Origin: Bradyrhizobium lablabi
GTDB lineage: Bacteria; Pseudomonadota; Alphaproteobacteria; Rhizobiales; Xanthobacteraceae
Direction: 5' to 3'
DNA: 64,000 bases
Assembly: GCF_900141755.1 (NCBI RefSeq)
Contig: NZ_LT670844.1
Coordinates: forward strand, 1,302,001-1,366,000
The notes beneath the pieces are model-generated. The model worked only from the letters and a program-made list of their open reading frames with translations, did not search any database and was not told the origin of the DNA. The position numbers were made by a program, and so were the translations under genes. Shown here piece by piece: positions 39,679 to 50,489 of the stretch (position 1 is the first letter of the stretch; each line of letters begins with the position of its first letter).

Positions 39679-41442
39679 ATGGCTGAAGCAACGAAGTCTG
39701 ATAATCCCGCATCCCCCAACGGTATGATGTCGCGGCTTTCGCTCGCCGGCAAACTGTACGCGGTGTTCGCGCTGTTCGCAGCTCTGACCGCGGCGATCAC
39801 CGCTCTGTCCGACTATAATTCCCGCCGCAACGCCGAGCTCACCGAAGCCATCGAAACCGCGAGCCGCGCCGCGCTCAATGTCGAGCGCGTCAATTCGCTG
39901 GTCTATGCGGTGGTGATGGAATCGCGTGGCGTCTACATGTCGACGGACGCCGCCGCCGTGAAGAAGTTCGGCGAAGGCCTGCTCAAGTTCAACGACCAGA
40001 TCCTCGCCGTGGTCAAGGATTGGGAATCCATCATCCGCGCCGACGATGCCGAGCAGTTTTCGACCTTCAAGCAGCGCATCCTGCAGTTCGTCGACTTCCG
40101 CAAGGAACTGGTCCGCCGCGCCGTCGAAATCAGTCCCGCCGCCGGCCGCGAGTTTGGCGACAACGATGCCAATCGCGCCGTGCGTTCGGCGCTGAACAGG
40201 GATCTTGAGGCGCTCTCCAGGGTCTATGACGAGCGCTCCCGGCAGATCGTCCAGCAGACCGCAGCCAACCGCAATATGTCGTTTGTCCTGACCTGTCTCG
40301 GCGCCCTGGCGCTGCTCGTGGTCATCATCGGCGTGCTGATCATTTCCCGCTCGGTGGCGCGGCCGCTTTCGCTCATCACCACGACCATCAAGCACGTCGC
40401 CGAGGGCGCGGAGAATGTCGAGGTGCCCCATATCAACCGCACTGACGAGATCGGCGCGCTGGCGCGGGCGATCCGGATTTTCCAGGAGGCGATGGAGCGC
40501 AATCGCAATCTCAATTCGCAGGTGCTGGAAGAATCCAAGTCGCGCGACCAACGCGCCCGGCATATCGAGACCTCGGTGGAAGAATTCCGCAGTGCGATTG
40601 GAAACGTGCTGCGCGCGGTCACCGATAACGCATCGGCGATGCGCGACACCGCGCAGTCGATCACCAAGGTGGCGTCAGACGCCAACGGCCGCGCGGTTGC
40701 CGCGACCGGCGCGACCGAGCAGGCCTCCAGCAACGTGTTCGCGGTCGCCGGTGCGGCCGAAGAACTATCGGCATCCGTCGAGGAAATCGGCCGTCAGGTC
40801 CGCCAGTCCGCTGATGTCGTCGAGCAGGCGGGCCTTCGCACCGAAAAATCGATCGCCGAAATCGAAAGCCTGGCGGCCGCGACCCAGCGCATCGACGGCG
40901 TGCTCAATCTGATCCAGACCATCGCCGAGCAGACCAATCTCCTGGCGCTCAACGCGACCATCGAAGCCGCCCGCGCCGGCGAGGCCGGCCGCGGCTTTGC
41001 GGTGGTTGCTCACGAGGTCAAGGCGCTGGCGGAGCAAACCGCGAAGGCGACCTCCGAAATCGGCCAGAACGTCAGCCTGATCCAGGTGTCTACGCGCAAC
41101 GCGGTCGATGCGGTTCGCGAGATCGGTCATGCCGTGCGCGACATCAACGAGGTCACCTCCAACATCGCCAGCGCCGTCGAGCAACAGGATCTGGCGACCC
41201 GCGAGATCTCGGCGAACGCGCAATCCGCAGCCCAGGGCAACGAGACGTTGGTGGCCAACATCACCTCGCTCTCGGATGCCATCGGCGAGACCAACAAGTC
41301 CGCGGCATCCGTGCTGTCGACCTCCGGCGATCTGACCTCGACCGCGGAAACGCTGTCGCGCGAGGTCGACAAATTCTTCCACAATCTTCGCGCCGACCCG
41401 CTTGAGCACGGTGGTGCAAGGCAGACGGCGGTTGCCGGGTGA
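39679..41442 (+). CDS. Methyl-accepting chemotaxis protein
   Basis: A 587-residue receptor. Start chosen at [11 protein letters not shown] because GGAGGAGAGG precedes it. TM1 is [18 protein letters not shown] (~27-44), a ~165-residue periplasmic 4-helix-bundle sensor follows, TM2 is [20 protein letters not shown] (~210-230), then a HAMP domain ([19 protein letters not shown]) and the signalling domain with the hairpin [20 protein letters not shown]. The sensor type is helical-bundle (small-molecule binding), with unknown ligand. It diverges from eutB; a link to ethanolamine sensing is possible but unproven. Confidence 0.92.
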   Translation: MAEATKSDNPASPNGMMSRLSLAGKLYAVFALFAALTAAITALSDYNSRRNAELTEAIETASRAALNVERVNSLVYAVVMESRGVYMSTDAAAVKKFGEGLLKFNDQILAVVKDWESIIRADDAEQFSTFKQRILQFVDFRKELVRRAVEISPAAGREFGDNDANRAVRSALNRDLEALSRVYDERSRQIVQQTAANRNMSFVLTCLGALALLVVIIGVLIISRSVARPLSLITTTIKHVAEGAENVEVPHINRTDEIGALARAIRIFQEAMERNRNLNSQVLEESKSRDQRARHIETSVEEFRSAIGNVLRAVTDNASAMRDTAQSITKVASDANGRAVAATGATEQASSNVFAVAGAAEELSASVEEIGRQVRQSADVVEQAGLRTEKSIAEIESLAAATQRIDGVLNLIQTIAEQTNLLALNATIEAARAGEAGRGFAVVAHEVKALAEQTAKATSEIGQNVSLIQVSTRNAVDAVREIGHAVRDINEVTSNIASAVEQQDLATREISANAQSAAQGNETLVANITSLSDAIGETNKSAASVLSTSGDLTSTAETLSREVDKFFHNLRADPLEHGGARQTAVAG

Positions 41443-41766
41443 GTTTGTCCCGGTGATATGGGGGCACCTCGCTCCCGCACCATCGGTCGTCATACCCCGC
41501 GAAAGCGGGGTATCCAGTACGCCGCGGCTTTTCGATTCGATCGCTGACGTCTCTGGAATACTGGATCACCCGCCGGAGCCTGTCATCGGGCGGCGCGTTG
41601 CGCCGACCCGGTGGCGGGTGATGACGACCACGGATTCTAACCATCATTGCGAGCCAACGGGTCGGCGCGAAGCGCCGCCCGAGGACAGGCGCCGCGACTT
41701 GTCCGCCGTAGCTCGAAGAGCGAAGGCGGAAGCAATCCAGCTTTGGAGTCTGGAGCAAGCAAGGGG
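41443..41766. repeat. Extragenic palindromic repeats after the chemoreceptor
   Basis: This 324-nt stretch is made of repeat-like blocks: CCCCGCGAAAGCGGGG (41499-41514) with the TATCCAGTAC/GGAATACTGGAT partner pair, GGGTCGGCGCGAAGCGCCG near 41660, and CGCCGTAGCTCGAAGAGCGA near 41703. I recognise each as a motif that recurs between genes in Bradyrhizobium-type genomes. The blocks look like end-to-end insertions. No functional gene. Confidence 0.7.
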
Positions 41767-41934
41767 ATGCCGCCCGATGCCGTAACAGCCACAGTTAACG
41801 CGATTCCCAAGGCAGCCGCGCAAAACTTCTCGCCGGTTGAAAGAGCCGCCTGTCAAAGTTTTGGACCGCATTGTCCTCCGGGCTTTGTGTGGACCTGCGG
41901 CGGCGGACGTTGCTGGTGTCGTCCCTGCCGATAA
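41767..41934 (+). CDS. Small Cys-rich protein, possibly truncated
   Basis: The last ~35 residues (PVERAACQSFGPHCPPGFVW then TCGGGRCWCRPCR) form a Cys-rich domain with six Cys that I recognise from short secreted Bradyrhizobium proteins. The N-terminal part is Ala/Val-rich but is not a good signal peptide, and the frame continues upstream into the palindromic repeats. It may be a gene whose 5' end was replaced by repeat insertion. Start uncertain. Confidence 0.4.
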   Translation: MPPDAVTATVNAIPKAAAQNFSPVERAACQSFGPHCPPGFVWTCGGGRCWCRPCR

Positions 41935-42049
41935 ACGCGAAGCGACGGGCGGAGGTTTGATGGCCGCCTGATCCACGACCATCCGGTTTGGACATCAAGA
42001 GCCGCCTCCGGGCGGCTTTTTTGGCGGCCGCCGCCGATCGCGGGCCTTC

Positions 42050-42928
42050 TCATTCCACCAGCAGCACATCCACCGCGACGCCGAGCTTCTGCTTGCGCGA
42101 GCCGACGATGATGCCGTCGACCGGCGAGACATCGGAAAAATCCCGTCCCATTGCGAGCTCGATGTGGTCGTTCTCGACCACGAGGTCGTTGGTCGGGTCG
42201 AGGCCGACCCAGCCGATCCCCTCGCCGCACCACAGCGAGACCCAAGCATGCGTTGCATCCGCGCCCTGCAGGCGCGGCCGGCCCGGCGGCGGAATGGTGC
42301 GGAGATAACCGGAGACGTAGGCGGCCGACAGGCCGAGACCACGTAGGCCTGCGATCATCACATGGGCAAAGTCCTGGCAGACGCCGTGGCGTTTTTCGAA
42401 CACCTCCTTGAGCGGCGTCGAGATCACGGTCGCCTTCGGGTCGTATTTGAATTCCGTGCGGATCCGGTGCATCAAATCGACCGCGCCGGCAAGGACGCCA
42501 CCGGCCGGCGGAAAGCTCAACGCGGCGTAGTCAGTGACCGGCTCGAGCACCGGCACCAGCGGACTCGCAAAAATGTAGCCGATCGGCGACGACGGCCCGA
42601 GACTGGTCGCGGCGAACGCGACGTCGCGGACGTTTTCCCAGGCGGGCCCCTGCGTGGTACGGCCCGGCGCGCGGCGGGACACCGAGACCCGCGAGCGGCT
42701 ATCGATGCGAAGGTTGCGATGCGCGGTTTCGATCAGGATGCTCTCGGTCAGCGTCCCGAAAAAGTCGCGCCGCTGGGTACGGTCGGCCGGGCGCGGCCGG
42801 ATCTCGACGCTGTGCGAGATCAATTGCTGTCCGTCGCCACTTTTGGGCTCGAGCCGCAGCGAGCAGCGCGCGAAACTGACCGGACTTTCATATCCGTAAG
42901 TCGTGACGTGACGGATGTCGTAGATCAC
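42050..42928 (-). CDS. Transglutaminase-like cysteine peptidase
   Basis: A 292-residue protein. N-terminal 'transglutaminase N' beta domain (IYDIRHVTTYGYESPVSFAR, with CSLRLEP and ITSxxVEIRP-like stretches), then the catalytic core: HGVCQDFAHVMIAGLRGLGL with the Cys, GADATHAWVSLWCGEGIGW with the His, and LDPTNDLVVENDH with the Asp. It is cytoplasmic (no signal). It forms an operon with the ATP-grasp/alpha-E protein, as in many proteobacteria, where this pair is thought to modify peptides or proteins. Confidence 0.9.
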   Translation of the reverse strand: MIYDIRHVTTYGYESPVSFARCSLRLEPKSGDGQQLISHSVEIRPRPADRTQRRDFFGTLTESILIETAHRNLRIDSRSRVSVSRRAPGRTTQGPAWENVRDVAFAATSLGPSSPIGYIFASPLVPVLEPVTDYAALSFPPAGGVLAGAVDLMHRIRTEFKYDPKATVISTPLKEVFEKRHGVCQDFAHVMIAGLRGLGLSAAYVSGYLRTIPPPGRPRLQGADATHAWVSLWCGEGIGWVGLDPTNDLVVENDHIELAMGRDFSDVSPVDGIIVGSRKQKLGVAVDVLLVE

Positions 42929-45465
42929 GCGAGGCCCGTCAGCTTCTCAGGACGGCTGGCATTGGGCCCATGCGGAAAATAATGCGATCCGATGGCGTCG
43001 GCGAGGTTGAGCAGGTCCTGTTCCAGCGCGAACAGTGTTTTGGTATCGAGGCTCGTTGCTTCCGCCGTCGTCAGCGTCGCCTGCAGGGCCACCGCAAGGC
43101 GTTGCGGACGCTCGATCAATCCGCCCTCCTTCAGGGTCGGCAGGCCCGCGATATGGTCGTTCAGCGCTGTGACCTGAAACGCCACCGAGCGCGGGTTATA
43201 GGGATCGAGCACCACGAGATCACGCACCGGCGCCAACAGCGGACCGACCAGATAGCGCGAGCGATAGGTGATCTGGCAATCGACCAAGGTCAGGAGGATG
43301 TCGAGGTCCTCGTTGCCGGCCTCATCATAAGCGAACTGGCGCGCGAAGCGCGTGGTGTTGATGGCGCGCTCGGCGCGGCGGCCCATCTCGAGAAAGCGCC
43401 AGCCGGCGGCGCGGTTCATATTCTCTTGCGCTAGCCCTGCAAAACTCGCCAGTTCCTGCAACGTCAGTTCGGCGGCGCTGACGACGCTTTCGTCGTCTTC
43501 AACCTCCTGCGCCAGACGCTCGGCCATCTCGGTGATGACCTGCCAGGCATCCGGCGACAACCGCTCCCGCAACGAGGTCGCGGTTCGCTGCGCCGAGCGC
43601 ACCAGCGACAGGGCCGAGCCGAATTTGTCCTCGGCCTGCAACGCTTCGGCTGCGACTTTCGCCGCTTGCGTCCGCGACGCCTGCGAGGCCGCCCCCCAGG
43701 TCACCAGAAGCCGCTGGATGCGCTCGACCGAATGCAGCGCAGTGGACGCGCCCTTGCCGTGATCACGCTGCATCCCGAGCGCCCGGATCAATCGCAGGGT
43801 CGCCTCGGCCCGTTCGAGATAGCGGCCGAGCCAGAACAGATTGTCGGCGGCGCGGCTCGGCACCACGCCGGCGATGCGCTTGATCCGCACGCTGTCGACC
43901 GCCGGCAACAAGGTTGCAGTCGAAACCGCCTTGTCCGAGACCACCCAGACATCGGCGGCGCGCGCGCCGTCCCCCATCGACACCGCGCGGGCGTCGAGCT
44001 GTTCGGCGATCCGGCAAAAGCCGCCGGGCATGATGGTCCAGCCGCGGGGCGTCGCCGCCGCGAATACCCGCAAGACGAACGGGCGCGGCGTGATCTGGCC
44101 ATTGTCCCACACCGGCGTCGTCGAAAGCCGCACTAATTCCTGGCCGACATAATCGATGCCGCGATCGTTGATCGCGTTTTTCAGCCGTTCGCGCTCGCTT
44201 TCCGGCAACTCGCTGGCAAGCACCGGCCCGTGGCCCGGAAAACCGGGAACGCCGCGGCCGTAAGCGCCCTCGATGGCAACCCTGTCGAGCCGCGACAGCA
44301 CTTCCTCGCGCGCGGCCTTCTGGCCGCACCACCAGGTCGCGATATGCGGCATTTTCAGTTCCTCGCCGAAGAAACGCCGGCTCAGGCTCGGCAGGAAGCC
44401 GAGCAGCGCGCGGGCTTCCATCACGCCCGAGCCCGGCATGTTGGCGACGACGACGCCGTTCTTGCGTAGCACATCGATCAGGCCGGGCACGCCGAGCTGC
44501 GAGGTCGCGTTGAGCTCGAGCGGATCGAGAAAGTTGGAATCGACCCGCCGCAGCAGCACGTCGAGCCGCTTCAGGCCCGCTACCGTGCGGATATGGATGC
44601 GGTCGCCGCTGACGGCGAGGTCGTCGCCCTCGACCAGGAGAAATCCGAGATAGCGCGCCAGCGTCGCATGTTCGAAATAGGTTTCGGAGAACTGGCCGGG
44701 CGTCAAAAGCCCGATCCGCGGCTCGTCGCGGTCGGCGCTGGCGCGCAAGGCATCGCGAAAGGCCTCGAAGAACGGAGCCACGCGCTCGACATTCATCGAT
44801 TTATAAAGCGCGGCAAAGGCGCGCGACAGCACCAGGCGGTTTTCCAGCGCGTAGCCGGCGCCCGACGGCGCCTGGGTGCGGTCGCCCAGCACCCACCAGC
44901 GCCCGTCCGGCCCGCGGCCGACATCGGCGGCATAGAGGTTGAGGTAACGGCCGCCGGGCGGTTTGACACCGCAGACCGCGCGCAGATATTCGGTAGAGCC
45001 GGCGATCGCCGCCGCCGGGATCGCACCCTCGGCGACCAACCGGCCCTCGCCGTAGAGGTCGCTTAAGACCAGTTCCAGCAATTGGGCGCGCTGCACGATG
45101 CCGGCGGAGAGTTGCTGCCAATCGGCCTCGTCGATCAGAAGCGGCAGATGGCTCAGCGGCCACAATCGGTCGGCGGTGTCGCCGGGCGCGCGATAGGTCA
45201 CGCCGGCTTCCCGCAAATGCCGGTCGGCGGATCCGAACCTCCGCTCGATATCGCCTGGCGTCAGTGCGGCAAAGGCATCGAAGAACCGGGTCCAGACCGG
45301 GCGCGGCGTGCCGTCGGGCGCGATGAATTCGTCGGGAATGCCGGGCAGCCGCGTATACTCGCGCGTCCACTGCGCCACCCGCCGGTTGCCCGGACGGGCT
45401 CTCGCGCCTTGACCGCCTCCGTGACCCGATCCCTGACCCGTCCCTTGGCCGGCGTGTCCCGCCAT
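42925..45465 (-). CDS. Circularly permuted ATP-grasp and alpha-E fusion
   Basis: An 846-residue protein. Residues ~30-510 are the circularly permuted type-2 ATP-grasp domain: YLNLYAADVGRGPDGRWWVL, GDRTQAPSGAGYALENRLVL, ILTPGxxxxxYFEH (LLTPGQFSETYFEHATLARY), YGFLLVEGDDL-like and NMPGSGVMEARALLGFLPS. Residues ~530-846 are the alpha-E helical domain (SRAADNLFWLGRYLERAEAT). In other bacteria these are two genes, so this is a fusion. ATP-grasp ligases form amide bonds, hence a peptide-forming or amide-forming step. The start has a Gly/Gln-rich leader of ~25 residues. Coupled to the transglutaminase by ATGA. Confidence 0.9.
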   Translation of the reverse strand: MAGHAGQGTGQGSGHGGGQGARARPGNRRVAQWTREYTRLPGIPDEFIAPDGTPRPVWTRFFDAFAALTPGDIERRFGSADRHLREAGVTYRAPGDTADRLWPLSHLPLLIDEADWQQLSAGIVQRAQLLELVLSDLYGEGRLVAEGAIPAAAIAGSTEYLRAVCGVKPPGGRYLNLYAADVGRGPDGRWWVLGDRTQAPSGAGYALENRLVLSRAFAALYKSMNVERVAPFFEAFRDALRASADRDEPRIGLLTPGQFSETYFEHATLARYLGFLLVEGDDLAVSGDRIHIRTVAGLKRLDVLLRRVDSNFLDPLELNATSQLGVPGLIDVLRKNGVVVANMPGSGVMEARALLGFLPSLSRRFFGEELKMPHIATWWCGQKAAREEVLSRLDRVAIEGAYGRGVPGFPGHGPVLASELPESERERLKNAINDRGIDYVGQELVRLSTTPVWDNGQITPRPFVLRVFAAATPRGWTIMPGGFCRIAEQLDARAVSMGDGARAADVWVVSDKAVSTATLLPAVDSVRIKRIAGVVPSRAADNLFWLGRYLERAEATLRLIRALGMQRDHGKGASTALHSVERIQRLLVTWGAASQASRTQAAKVAAEALQAEDKFGSALSLVRSAQRTATSLRERLSPDAWQVITEMAERLAQEVEDDESVVSAAELTLQELASFAGLAQENMNRAAGWRFLEMGRRAERAINTTRFARQFAYDEAGNEDLDILLTLVDCQITYRSRYLVGPLLAPVRDLVVLDPYNPRSVAFQVTALNDHIAGLPTLKEGGLIERPQRLAVALQATLTTAEATSLDTKTLFALEQDLLNLADAIGSHYFPHGPNASRPEKLTGLA

Positions 45466-45490
45466 TTCCGCCTCTCCCGCCCAGCCCTCT

Positions 45491-48400
45491 TCAATGCAGG
45501 AGCTGTGTCCTCAAGTCGAGGGTCAAGGGGAATTCAATTGTGCGTTCCTCGCGCGGCGGATCGATGGTGCCGGGGGTGTGGCCATGATCCTGGAACCGCG
45601 CCAGCCGCCGCGCCTCGGCCTCATAGGAATTGACCGGTTTTGTCTCGTAGCTGCGGCCGCCGGGATGGGCCACGTGATAGACGCAGCCGCCGAGCGAGCG
45701 GCCGTTCCAGGTATCAATGAGATCAAACGTCAATGGCGCATGTACGGGAATGGTCGGGTGCAGGCCCGACGCCGGCTGCCAGGCCTTGAAGCGGACGGCG
45801 GCGACCGCTTCGCCGGAGCGGCCGGTTTCAGTCATCGGCATCCGTCGGCCGTTGCAGGTAACGACATGGCGGCCTTCGATGAAGCCGGACGCCTTGACCT
45901 GCAGCCGCTCCACCGAGGAATCGACATAGCGGACGGTGCCGCCGCCCGCGTTCTCTTCGCCGAGCACATGCCAGGGCTCCAGCGCCTGACGCACTTCAAG
46001 CGCGACGCCGCCATGGTGCACGCGGCCGAACACCGGAAAGCGGAATTCGAGCTGCGCCGCGTACCAATCCGGTGAAAAATCGTAACCGGACTGTCTGAGT
46101 TCGGCGAGCACATCCAAAAAGTCTTCCCAGAGGAAATGCGGCAGCATGTAACGATCATGCAGCGTGGTGCCCCAGCGCACGAATTTTCCTTGTTGCGGCT
46201 CGCGCCAGAGCTTTGCAATCAAGGCCCGCACCAGCAATTGCTGGGCGAGCGACATCCGCGGGTCCGGTGGCATTTCGAGCGCGCGGAATTCGACCAGCCC
46301 GAGCCGGCCGGTGGTGCCGTCGGGCGAATAGAGCTTGTCGATGCAGATTTCGGCGCGGTGGGTATTGCCGGTGATATCCACCAGGATGTGCCGGAACAGC
46401 CGATCGACCAGCCACAGCGGGGCTTTGATCCCGGGCGGAGGCACATGGCCGAGCGCGATTTCCAGTTCGTAGAGGCCATCGTGGCGGGCCTCGTCGATGC
46501 GCGGCGCCTGGCTGGTCGGACCGATGAACATGCCCGAGAACAGATAGGACAGCGACGGATGCCGCTGCCAATACAAGACAAGGCTCTTCAGCAAATCAGG
46601 GCGGCGCAGGAACGGCGAATCCTGCGGGGTAGAGCCGCCAACCACCACATGATTGCCGCCCCCGGTGCCGGTGTGCCGGCCATCGACCAGGTATTTGTTG
46701 GCGCCTAACCGGACCTGGGCCGCGTCTTCATAGAGACCAAAGGTGATATCGACCGCCTCGCGCCAGCTTGTCGCGGGCTGGATATTGACCTCGATCACGC
46801 CGGGGTCGGGCGTCACTTTTATCACCTCGACGCGCGGGTCGAAGGGCGGCGGATAGCCCTCGACATGGACCTGCATCTGCATTTCCTCGGCGGTCGCCTC
46901 CACCGCCGTGACCAATTCCAGGTAATCCTCCAGTTTCTCCACCGGCGGCATGAACGCGCACAAAATGCCATCGCGGATCTCGATCGACATCGCGGTGCGC
47001 ACGCCGCCGCTCTTGAGATTTTGCTCCTGCACCGCCTGATGCGGCGCGGCCTCGGTCTGCGCTGTGGCGTCATACACCGGCAATTCTTCGCGCGGCTCCA
47101 GCGGGTCCTGCTCGACGGTGTAGGGATATTCCTCCGCCGGTATGTGCGGCAGTGAGGCGATCGGCAACCGCAAGCCGAGCGGGGAATCGCCGGGGGTGAG
47201 GAACAGATTGCCGCGGCGAAGCTTCCAGCGCTCGCTCTTCCAGCGGCCGGCATCCGCATTCCAGCGCTGGATCGGCAGCACGAAGCCTTTGGGCACGTCG
47301 AGCCCCTGCTCGAACACCCGCGCCATCCGCGAACGCTCTTCCGGATCGGACAGTTTGGAATCGCTGGGGTCGACGTTCGGCGGCAGCGCGGCTTCCTTCT
47401 GCAGCCAATGGCCCGGGTCTTCGAACGCCGGCATGATGAACTCGGCATCGACGCCGAGTTTTTTGGCGGCGCCTTCGGCGAAGCGCTCGGCGTCTTCGAT
47501 TTCCGCTTTGCGCGGGTTCTCGATCTTGGCGATCAGATCGGAATTCTTCCAGATCGGTACGCCGTCCTTGCGCCAATAGAGGCCGAACGCCCAGCGCGGC
47601 AGGCTTTCGCCGGGGTACCATTTGCCTTGCCCGTAATGTAAGAGGCCGCCAGGCGCGAAGCGCGTCCGCAATTTGCGAATGAGATCATCGGCCAGCGCCC
47701 GCTTGGTCGGTCCGACCGCGGCGATGTTCCATTCCGGCGATTCCAGGTCGTCGACAGAGACAAAGGTCGGCTCGCCGCCCATCGTCAGCCGCACGTCGCC
47801 GGCTTTCAAATCGGCATCGACTTGCTCGCCCAATCTGTCGAGGCGCGCCCAAGAGTCGTCGGAGAACGGTTTTGTGATCCGCGGCGCCTCGCGGATCCGC
47901 TTGACGCTCATCTCGAAGCCGAATTCGACATTGGCAAAGCCGACCGCGCCGGAGATCGGCGCCGCCGTGCGATAATGCGGCGTGGCGGCGACGGGAATGT
48001 GCCCCTCCCCGGTCAGCATGCCCGAAGTGACGTCGAACCCGATCCACCCCGCGCCCGGAAGATAAACCTCGGCCCAGGCGTGCAGATCGGTAAAATCGTT
48101 CTCGACCTCGCGCGGCCCTTCGAGCGGATCGATGTCCGGGCGCAGCTGGATCAGGTAGCCCGAGACGAAGCGCGCGGCGAGCCCGAGATGGCGCAGCGTC
48201 TGGATCAACAGCCACGCCGAGTCGCGGCATGAGCCCGCGCCCGAGCCAAGCGTCTCTTCCGGGGTCTGGATACCCGGCTCCATGCGGATGATGTAGCGGA
48301 TTTTCTTTTGCAGCTCCGCGTTGAGCTCGACCAGGAAATTGACGGTGTTCGGCGCCTCGCGCGGAATCTCCGCCAGATATTTTGCAAACAGCGGTCCGGG

Positions 48401-48766
48401 CTCGATGGTCGCCAGATAAGGCGCGAGTTCGGTCTTGAGATCGCCGGTGTAAGCGAACGGAAAACTGTCGGCATAGGGCTCGACGAAGAAATCGAACGGA
48501 TTGATCACCGTCATCTGCGCGGTGAAATCGACCTCGATCTTCAGCTCATGGGCCTTTTCGGGAAACACATAGCGCGCCAGCCAGTTGCCCTGCGGGTCCT
48601 GCTGCCAATTTACAAAATGGTTGGAGGGCGTGACCTTGAGCGAATAGCTCAGGATCGGCGTGCGCGTGTGCGGCGCCGGGCGCAGGCGAATGGTTTGCGG
48701 GCCGAGGTCGATCGCACGGTCATATTTGTAGTGCGTAACGTGATGTAGTGCGACGAAGATCGACAC
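45491..48766 (-). CDS. Transglutaminase-DUF2126 fusion protein
   Basis: A 1091-residue cytoplasmic protein. Residues 1-~280: transglutaminase module with [40 protein letters not shown] (Cys), [20 protein letters not shown] (His, then Asp). Residues ~300-1090: DUF2126, including [40 protein letters not shown] and [20 protein letters not shown], which may be a second ATP-grasp-like or glutamine-synthetase-like fold. It lies directly upstream of the ATP-grasp/alpha-E gene; the three genes recur together in proteobacteria. The substrate is unknown. Confidence 0.9.
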   Translation of the reverse strand: MSIFVALHHVTHYKYDRAIDLGPQTIRLRPAPHTRTPILSYSLKVTPSNHFVNWQQDPQGNWLARYVFPEKAHELKIEVDFTAQMTVINPFDFFVEPYADSFPFAYTGDLKTELAPYLATIEPGPLFAKYLAEIPREAPNTVNFLVELNAELQKKIRYIIRMEPGIQTPEETLGSGAGSCRDSAWLLIQTLRHLGLAARFVSGYLIQLRPDIDPLEGPREVENDFTDLHAWAEVYLPGAGWIGFDVTSGMLTGEGHIPVAATPHYRTAAPISGAVGFANVEFGFEMSVKRIREAPRITKPFSDDSWARLDRLGEQVDADLKAGDVRLTMGGEPTFVSVDDLESPEWNIAAVGPTKRALADDLIRKLRTRFAPGGLLHYGQGKWYPGESLPRWAFGLYWRKDGVPIWKNSDLIAKIENPRKAEIEDAERFAEGAAKKLGVDAEFIMPAFEDPGHWLQKEAALPPNVDPSDSKLSDPEERSRMARVFEQGLDVPKGFVLPIQRWNADAGRWKSERWKLRRGNLFLTPGDSPLGLRLPIASLPHIPAEEYPYTVEQDPLEPREELPVYDATAQTEAAPHQAVQEQNLKSGGVRTAMSIEIRDGILCAFMPPVEKLEDYLELVTAVEATAEEMQMQVHVEGYPPPFDPRVEVIKVTPDPGVIEVNIQPATSWREAVDITFGLYEDAAQVRLGANKYLVDGRHTGTGGGNHVVVGGSTPQDSPFLRRPDLLKSLVLYWQRHPSLSYLFSGMFIGPTSQAPRIDEARHDGLYELEIALGHVPPPGIKAPLWLVDRLFRHILVDITGNTHRAEICIDKLYSPDGTTGRLGLVEFRALEMPPDPRMSLAQQLLVRALIAKLWREPQQGKFVRWGTTLHDRYMLPHFLWEDFLDVLAELRQSGYDFSPDWYAAQLEFRFPVFGRVHHGGVALEVRQALEPWHVLGEENAGGGTVRYVDSSVERLQVKASGFIEGRHVVTCNGRRMPMTETGRSGEAVAAVRFKAWQPASGLHPTIPVHAPLTFDLIDTWNGRSLGGCVYHVAHPGGRSYETKPVNSYEAEARRLARFQDHGHTPGTIDPPREERTIEFPLTLDLRTQLLH

Positions 48767-48859
48767 AGGCTGATAACTCCAGCAGCTTTTTTAAGCAGAA
48801 CACTGGTTCCGGCAGGGATCAAGCACTAACAACGGGCAGCGGTTGCCTATGGGGGTGGC

Positions 48860-48945
48860 GTAAGTGAGGGCGAATAGCGAATAGGGAGTGGCGAATAGGG
48901 AATAAGTTCCATTCGCCACTCCCTATTCGCTATTCGCTCACTTAC
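48860..48945. repeat. Long inverted repeat with GCGAATAG units
   Basis: A 9-bp arm GTAAGTGAG and a 26-bp arm separated by a two-base bulge pair with the right arm 48911-48945 around a 14-nt loop (AGGGAATAAGTTCC). Both arms hold several GCGAATAG copies. The right arm begins inside the stop codon of the UxaA-type gene. It may be a transcription terminator, but its size, direct repeats and perfect pairing also fit a small mobile palindrome (REP/MITE-like). Confidence 0.75.
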
Positions 48946-50465
48946 ATCGTAGCCCCAAGCACCCAGGGCGCGAATTCGGCGCCGCCGAAATCAAAACTCT
49001 CGCTCTTGGTCGGCTGGCCGGAGGCGGTCTTTAGCATGAGGTCAAAGATGCGCTGGCCGCATTGCTGCACGGTTTCCTCGCCGTCGAGGATGGTGCCGCA
49101 ATTGACGTCCATGTCGTCTTCCATGCGCCGGTACATTGCCGAGTTGGTGGCGAGCTTGATCGAGGGAGCGGGCTTGCAGCCGAACACGCTGCCGCGCCCC
49201 GTGGTGAAGCAGACGAGGTTGGCGCCGCCGGCGACCTGGCCTGTCGCCGCGACCGGGTCGTAGCCCGGCGTGTCCATGAAAACAAAACCCTTTTTGGTGA
49301 CGGCTTCGGCGTAGTTGACGACATCGACGAGATTGGTGCTGCCGGCTTTCGCCATGGCGCCGAGCGATTTTTCCAGGATCGTGGTGAGGCCGCCGGCCTT
49401 GTTGCCGGGGCTCGGATTGGCGTTCATCTCGGCGCCTTCGCGCGCGGTATATTCTTCCCACCAGCGCATCAGCGCGACGAGTTTTTCGCCGACTTCGCGG
49501 CTGACCGCGCGGCGGGTCAAGAGATGCTCGGCGCCATAGGTTTCGGGTGTTTCCGACAGGATCACGGTACCGCCGTGGCGCACCAGTAGGTCGCTCGCCG
49601 CACCTAGCGCGGGATTGGCGGAAACACCGGAATAGCCGTCGGAGCCGCCGCATTGCAAGGCGACCGTTAGCTCGCTTGCAGACACAGGCTCGCGTTTCAC
49701 TTTATTCGCGTCGGTCAGCGCCTCGCGTACGAAGGCGACGCCGGCTTCCACCGTCTTCCGGGTGCCGCCGATTTCCTGGATTTCCATTTCGCGCAGCCGG
49801 CCGGCGAGCTTTTGCTCTTTCATCAATCCGCCGATCTGGTTGACCTCGCAGCCCAGCCCCAGCACCACCACTGCGGAAAAATTGACATGCCGCGCGTAGC
49901 CGCCGAGCGTCCGCCGCAACAGCGCCAGCGGCTCGTCCTGCGTCATGCCGCAGCCGGTCTTGTGGGTGAGCGCAACCACGCCGTCGACATTGGGGAAATC
50001 GGCGAGTGGATTGTCGTGCGTAAACGGATTCTTCTTGAAGACATCGGCGACCATGCCGGCGACATGCGCGCTGCAATTCACCGAAGTGAGGATGCCGATA
50101 TAGTTGCGGGTCGCGACGCGCCCGTCGGAGCGGCGGATGCCGTTAAAGGTCGCGGGCAAGTCAAAATTCGGCGTCGGGGTCACGTCGACGCCAAACGCGT
50201 AGTCTTTGGCAAAGTCGCCCATGCCGCAGTTTTGCGTATGCACATGCTGGCCCGGCGCGATCGGAGCGGTCGCAAAACCGATGATCTGGCCATAGCGGCG
50301 GATCGGCTCGCCTGTCGCAATCGGGCGGATCGCAACCTTGTGGCCCGCCGGAATCCGCTCGACCGTGGTCACGCCATCGGCCACGACCATGCCGGCCGGC
50401 AGGCTCGAGCGCGCGATCAGCACGCCGTCGTCGGGGTGCAGGCGGATGACGGGAGCTGGGGCCAT
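48942..50465 (-). CDS. UxaA-family altronate/galactarate-type dehydratase
   Basis: A 507-residue full-length dehydratase with an N-terminal SAF-like domain (VIRLHPDDGVLIARSSLPAG) fused to the UxaA catalytic part: FNGIRRSDGRVATRNYIGIL, VALTHKTGCGMTQ, LQCGGSDGYSGVSANPALG, VGETPE-like SETPETYGAEHLL, and MNANPSPGNKAGGLTTILEK with the IDGEETV end. The many Cys/His point to Fe-binding as in altronate dehydratase and galactarate dehydratase. Substrate may be a sugar acid. Its neighbours (aldolase, Ldh2 dehydrogenase) fit an acid-sugar or hydroxy-acid catabolic route. Confidence 0.85.
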   Translation of the reverse strand: MAPAPVIRLHPDDGVLIARSSLPAGMVVADGVTTVERIPAGHKVAIRPIATGEPIRRYGQIIGFATAPIAPGQHVHTQNCGMGDFAKDYAFGVDVTPTPNFDLPATFNGIRRSDGRVATRNYIGILTSVNCSAHVAGMVADVFKKNPFTHDNPLADFPNVDGVVALTHKTGCGMTQDEPLALLRRTLGGYARHVNFSAVVVLGLGCEVNQIGGLMKEQKLAGRLREMEIQEIGGTRKTVEAGVAFVREALTDANKVKREPVSASELTVALQCGGSDGYSGVSANPALGAASDLLVRHGGTVILSETPETYGAEHLLTRRAVSREVGEKLVALMRWWEEYTAREGAEMNANPSPGNKAGGLTTILEKSLGAMAKAGSTNLVDVVNYAEAVTKKGFVFMDTPGYDPVAATGQVAGGANLVCFTTGRGSVFGCKPAPSIKLATNSAMYRRMEDDMDVNCGTILDGEETVQQCGQRIFDLMLKTASGQPTKSESFDFGGAEFAPWVLGATM

Positions 50466-50489
50466 GGGGGTGTCTCCTGTTTCTTCTTA

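Noticed and set aside
39589..40563. 324-codon minus-strand reading opposite the chemoreceptor
   Set aside because: It is a shadow of the chemoreceptor. The latter has full domain structure.
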